DNA from: Alloscardovia omnicolens DSM 21503
GTDB lineage: Bacteria; Actinomycetota; Actinomycetes; Actinomycetales; Bifidobacteriaceae
Length of the DNA stretch: 64,000 nt
Reading direction: 5' to 3'
Assembly (NCBI RefSeq): GCF_000420505.1
Contig: NZ_ATVB01000010.1
Coordinates: 1 to 64,000, forward strand
Position numbers and translations under genes: made by a program. Below the pieces are notes generated by a model that saw nothing but the letters and a program-made list of their open reading frames with translations, was not told the DNA's origin and ran no database searches. This document shows positions 62,930-64,000 of this stretch, one piece after another (position 1 is the stretch's first letter; every line of letters starts with the position of its first letter).

Positions 62930-64000
62930 TTATGCGCAGCGGCGGCTTACACCCAACCAAGGCTCAATCTCAACCGAGTCAGCCTCGAGCAGAGCCTTAT
63001 CGAGGTAATCCTTGTGAATAATAACCTCGCGCACAAAGCGGTCGAACCATGCTGCAGACAGTACATAATAACCGTCTTTGCCAGCGTCCTTGCCCCAGCT
63101 GTTCTCGACTTTCCAGCGGTTTGGAACGCCGTTTTCGTCTAGGTTCACGCCGGTAAAAGTCATAGCGTGGTTGCTTGGATAATCCATATATTCCAAACCA
63201 TTAGCCTTGCTCATGGTAAAAGTGGTGCCGAACAGTTCATCCACGCGAACCGTGGATTCGTCGAAGAAGCCTCCGTGGCGCAGCGAGAACTGTGTGCAAT
63301 CACAGGCGAACCATACTGGGTGACCTTCCTGCAGCATCTTAATCGCGGCTGCGCGGAAAGTCTCCAACTCGGTGTTGAGCGCGGACATGTTACCGGCCTC
63401 AATAACCGTAGCCGTGTTCTTGGTCACGTAGCGCTTACCGTACGGTGTGGTAGCCATAGGCGAGTTGGTGAGCGTTTCGAAATCGTTTACGTCTACGGGC
63501 ACATACTTCTTGTAGAAATCGAGCGGCGTAATATCGTGCTCTACAATCTGCTTGCGTGTATCGGTACCGGACTTCTTGTCCTTCTTATCTTTATCGTCCT
63601 TTTTCTCTTCTTTCTTGCTCGACGCATCGTCTTCTACGCGCGCAAAGAAATCGAAGGAACGAGGAGGCTCACCCAAAGCGATGCAGCACATGCGATACAC
63701 GAGCTTCATATACTCGTCTTTGCGCTCACGAATCTGTTCAATGCTTTCGCCGGCAGCGTGGGCTGTGCGCATTTCGATAGCAAACTCGCGCAACTTGGAG
63801 TTCGTATACTGAATAAAATCGCTCGTATGGCGAGAATTCTCGGATTCAGGGTACGCGCTCTTTGGCATAAGACCGTACTTACTCACGAGGTTGGCGAAAC
63901 CCTGCCACCAGTTGCCGTCCTCAACTGGACCTGCGTTAATGTGCTGGAAAATACGGCTATCGGTGGTCTCGTCGAGAGTGTCGAGCACATACTCGAGATA
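62930..64000 (-). CDS. pepC: Aminopeptidase C / bleomycin-hydrolase family (N-terminus outside window)
   Basis: The visible 350-odd residues are the C-terminal part; the frame is open to the window edge and the catalytic Cys (QxGxCW region) lies beyond 64000. Present are NAGPVEDGNWWQGFANLVSKYGLMPKSAYPES, GHPVWFACDCTQF, the catalytic His in NHAMTFTGVN and Asn in WKVENSWG. A Lys/Asp/Glu-rich insert (DDASSKKEEKKDDKDKKDKK) sits in the middle. The end, EPWLGVSRRCA, differs from the usual PWDPMGALA-type tail. It trims N-terminal residues from peptides in the cytoplasm. Confidence 0.9.
   Translation of the reverse strand, partial: YLEYVLDTLDETTDSRIFQHINAGPVEDGNWWQGFANLVSKYGLMPKSAYPESENSRHTSDFIQYTNSKLREFAIEMRTAHAAGESIEQIRERKDEYMKLVYRMCCIALGEPPRSFDFFARVEDDASSKKEEKKDDKDKKDKKSGTDTRKQIVEHDITPLDFYKKYVPVDVNDFETLTNSPMATTPYGKRYVTKNTATVIEAGNMSALNTELETFRAAAIKMLQEGHPVWFACDCTQFSLRHGGFFDESTVRVDELFGTTFTMSKANGLEYMDYPSNHAMTFTGVNLDENGVPNRWKVENSWGKDAGKDGYYVLSAAWFDRFVREVIIHKDYLDKALLEADSVEIEPWLGVSRRCA

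Overview
The window looks like a chromosomal stretch from a low-to-mid GC member of the Bifidobacteriaceae (Actinobacteria), possibly Alloscardovia, Scardovia, Gardnerella or a low-GC Bifidobacterium. The genus is inferred. Support comes from the actinobacterial dnaK-grpE-dnaJ-hspR operon with HAIR operators, a Zn-finger-less DnaJ, the DUF2469/rplS/lepB/rnhB neighbourhood, DUF4235 and DUF6020 proteins, a LexA box of the GAAC-N4-GTTC type, several leaderless-looking starts, and many LacI-regulated sugar cassettes whose ABC importers lack their own ATPase.

Layout. 1-450: end of an rRNA operon (23S 3' end, 5S, two tandem terminators). 0.5-8.1 kb: a YccF membrane protein; a minus-strand envelope glycosylation operon (GT2, a GT39/YkcB-like enzyme, and two small stalk proteins that look like detached pieces of it); aldo/keto reductase, zinc-ribbon protein, nitroreductase, DUF4235 protein, histidine phosphatase. 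8.2-12.8 kb: HspR heat-shock operon. 13.1-20.3 kb: LacI regulator, ABC importer and GH31 alpha-glycosidase. 20.4-26.7 kb: RidA, argS, lysA, then a lipoprotein of the NMT1/THI5 type coupled to a nucleoside hydrolase behind a structured leader. 27.0-30.9 kb: clpB behind a perfect HAIR site, a NUDIX hydrolase and an acetyltransferase. 31.0-36.6 kb: minus-strand GH1 beta-glycosidase cassette with importer and LacI regulator. 36.7-39.1 kb: an unusual copper-type P-ATPase (cupredoxin domain in front, YHS domain behind, nucleotide-binding domain apparently missing). 39.2-51.9 kb: mostly housekeeping: rmuC with a LexA box on its start, a PRTase-like protein with a Cys cluster, an rRNA/tRNA methyltransferase, gatCAB, an acetyltransferase, DUF2469, a UDP-galactopyranose-mutase-like flavoprotein, rplS, lepB, rnhB and a LacI regulator. 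52.0-56.2 kb: the arabinose operon araB-araD-araA with a 16-bp perfect operator. 56.2-58.2 kb: a large DUF6020 membrane protein.

The last part (58.2-62.9 kb) is a decay zone: a broken TetR regulator, a 44-residue membrane peptide, a broken alpha/beta hydrolase and a broken secreted amidase. A 2.7 kb segment of this zone is bracketed by two direct copies of a 72-bp hairpin-bearing repeat, the second of which sits against the end of a pepC-type aminopeptidase running off the window. This suggests an accessory insertion into the hydrolase-pepC junction.

How the genes work together: the sugar cassettes (GH31, GH1, arabinose) each pair local catabolic genes with a LacI repressor and visible palindromic operators; the two importers presumably share an ATPase encoded elsewhere. 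The chaperone genes (dnaK operon and clpB) share HAIR operators and hspR closes the feedback loop. No CRISPR array, tRNA gene, intact transposase or prophage was seen.
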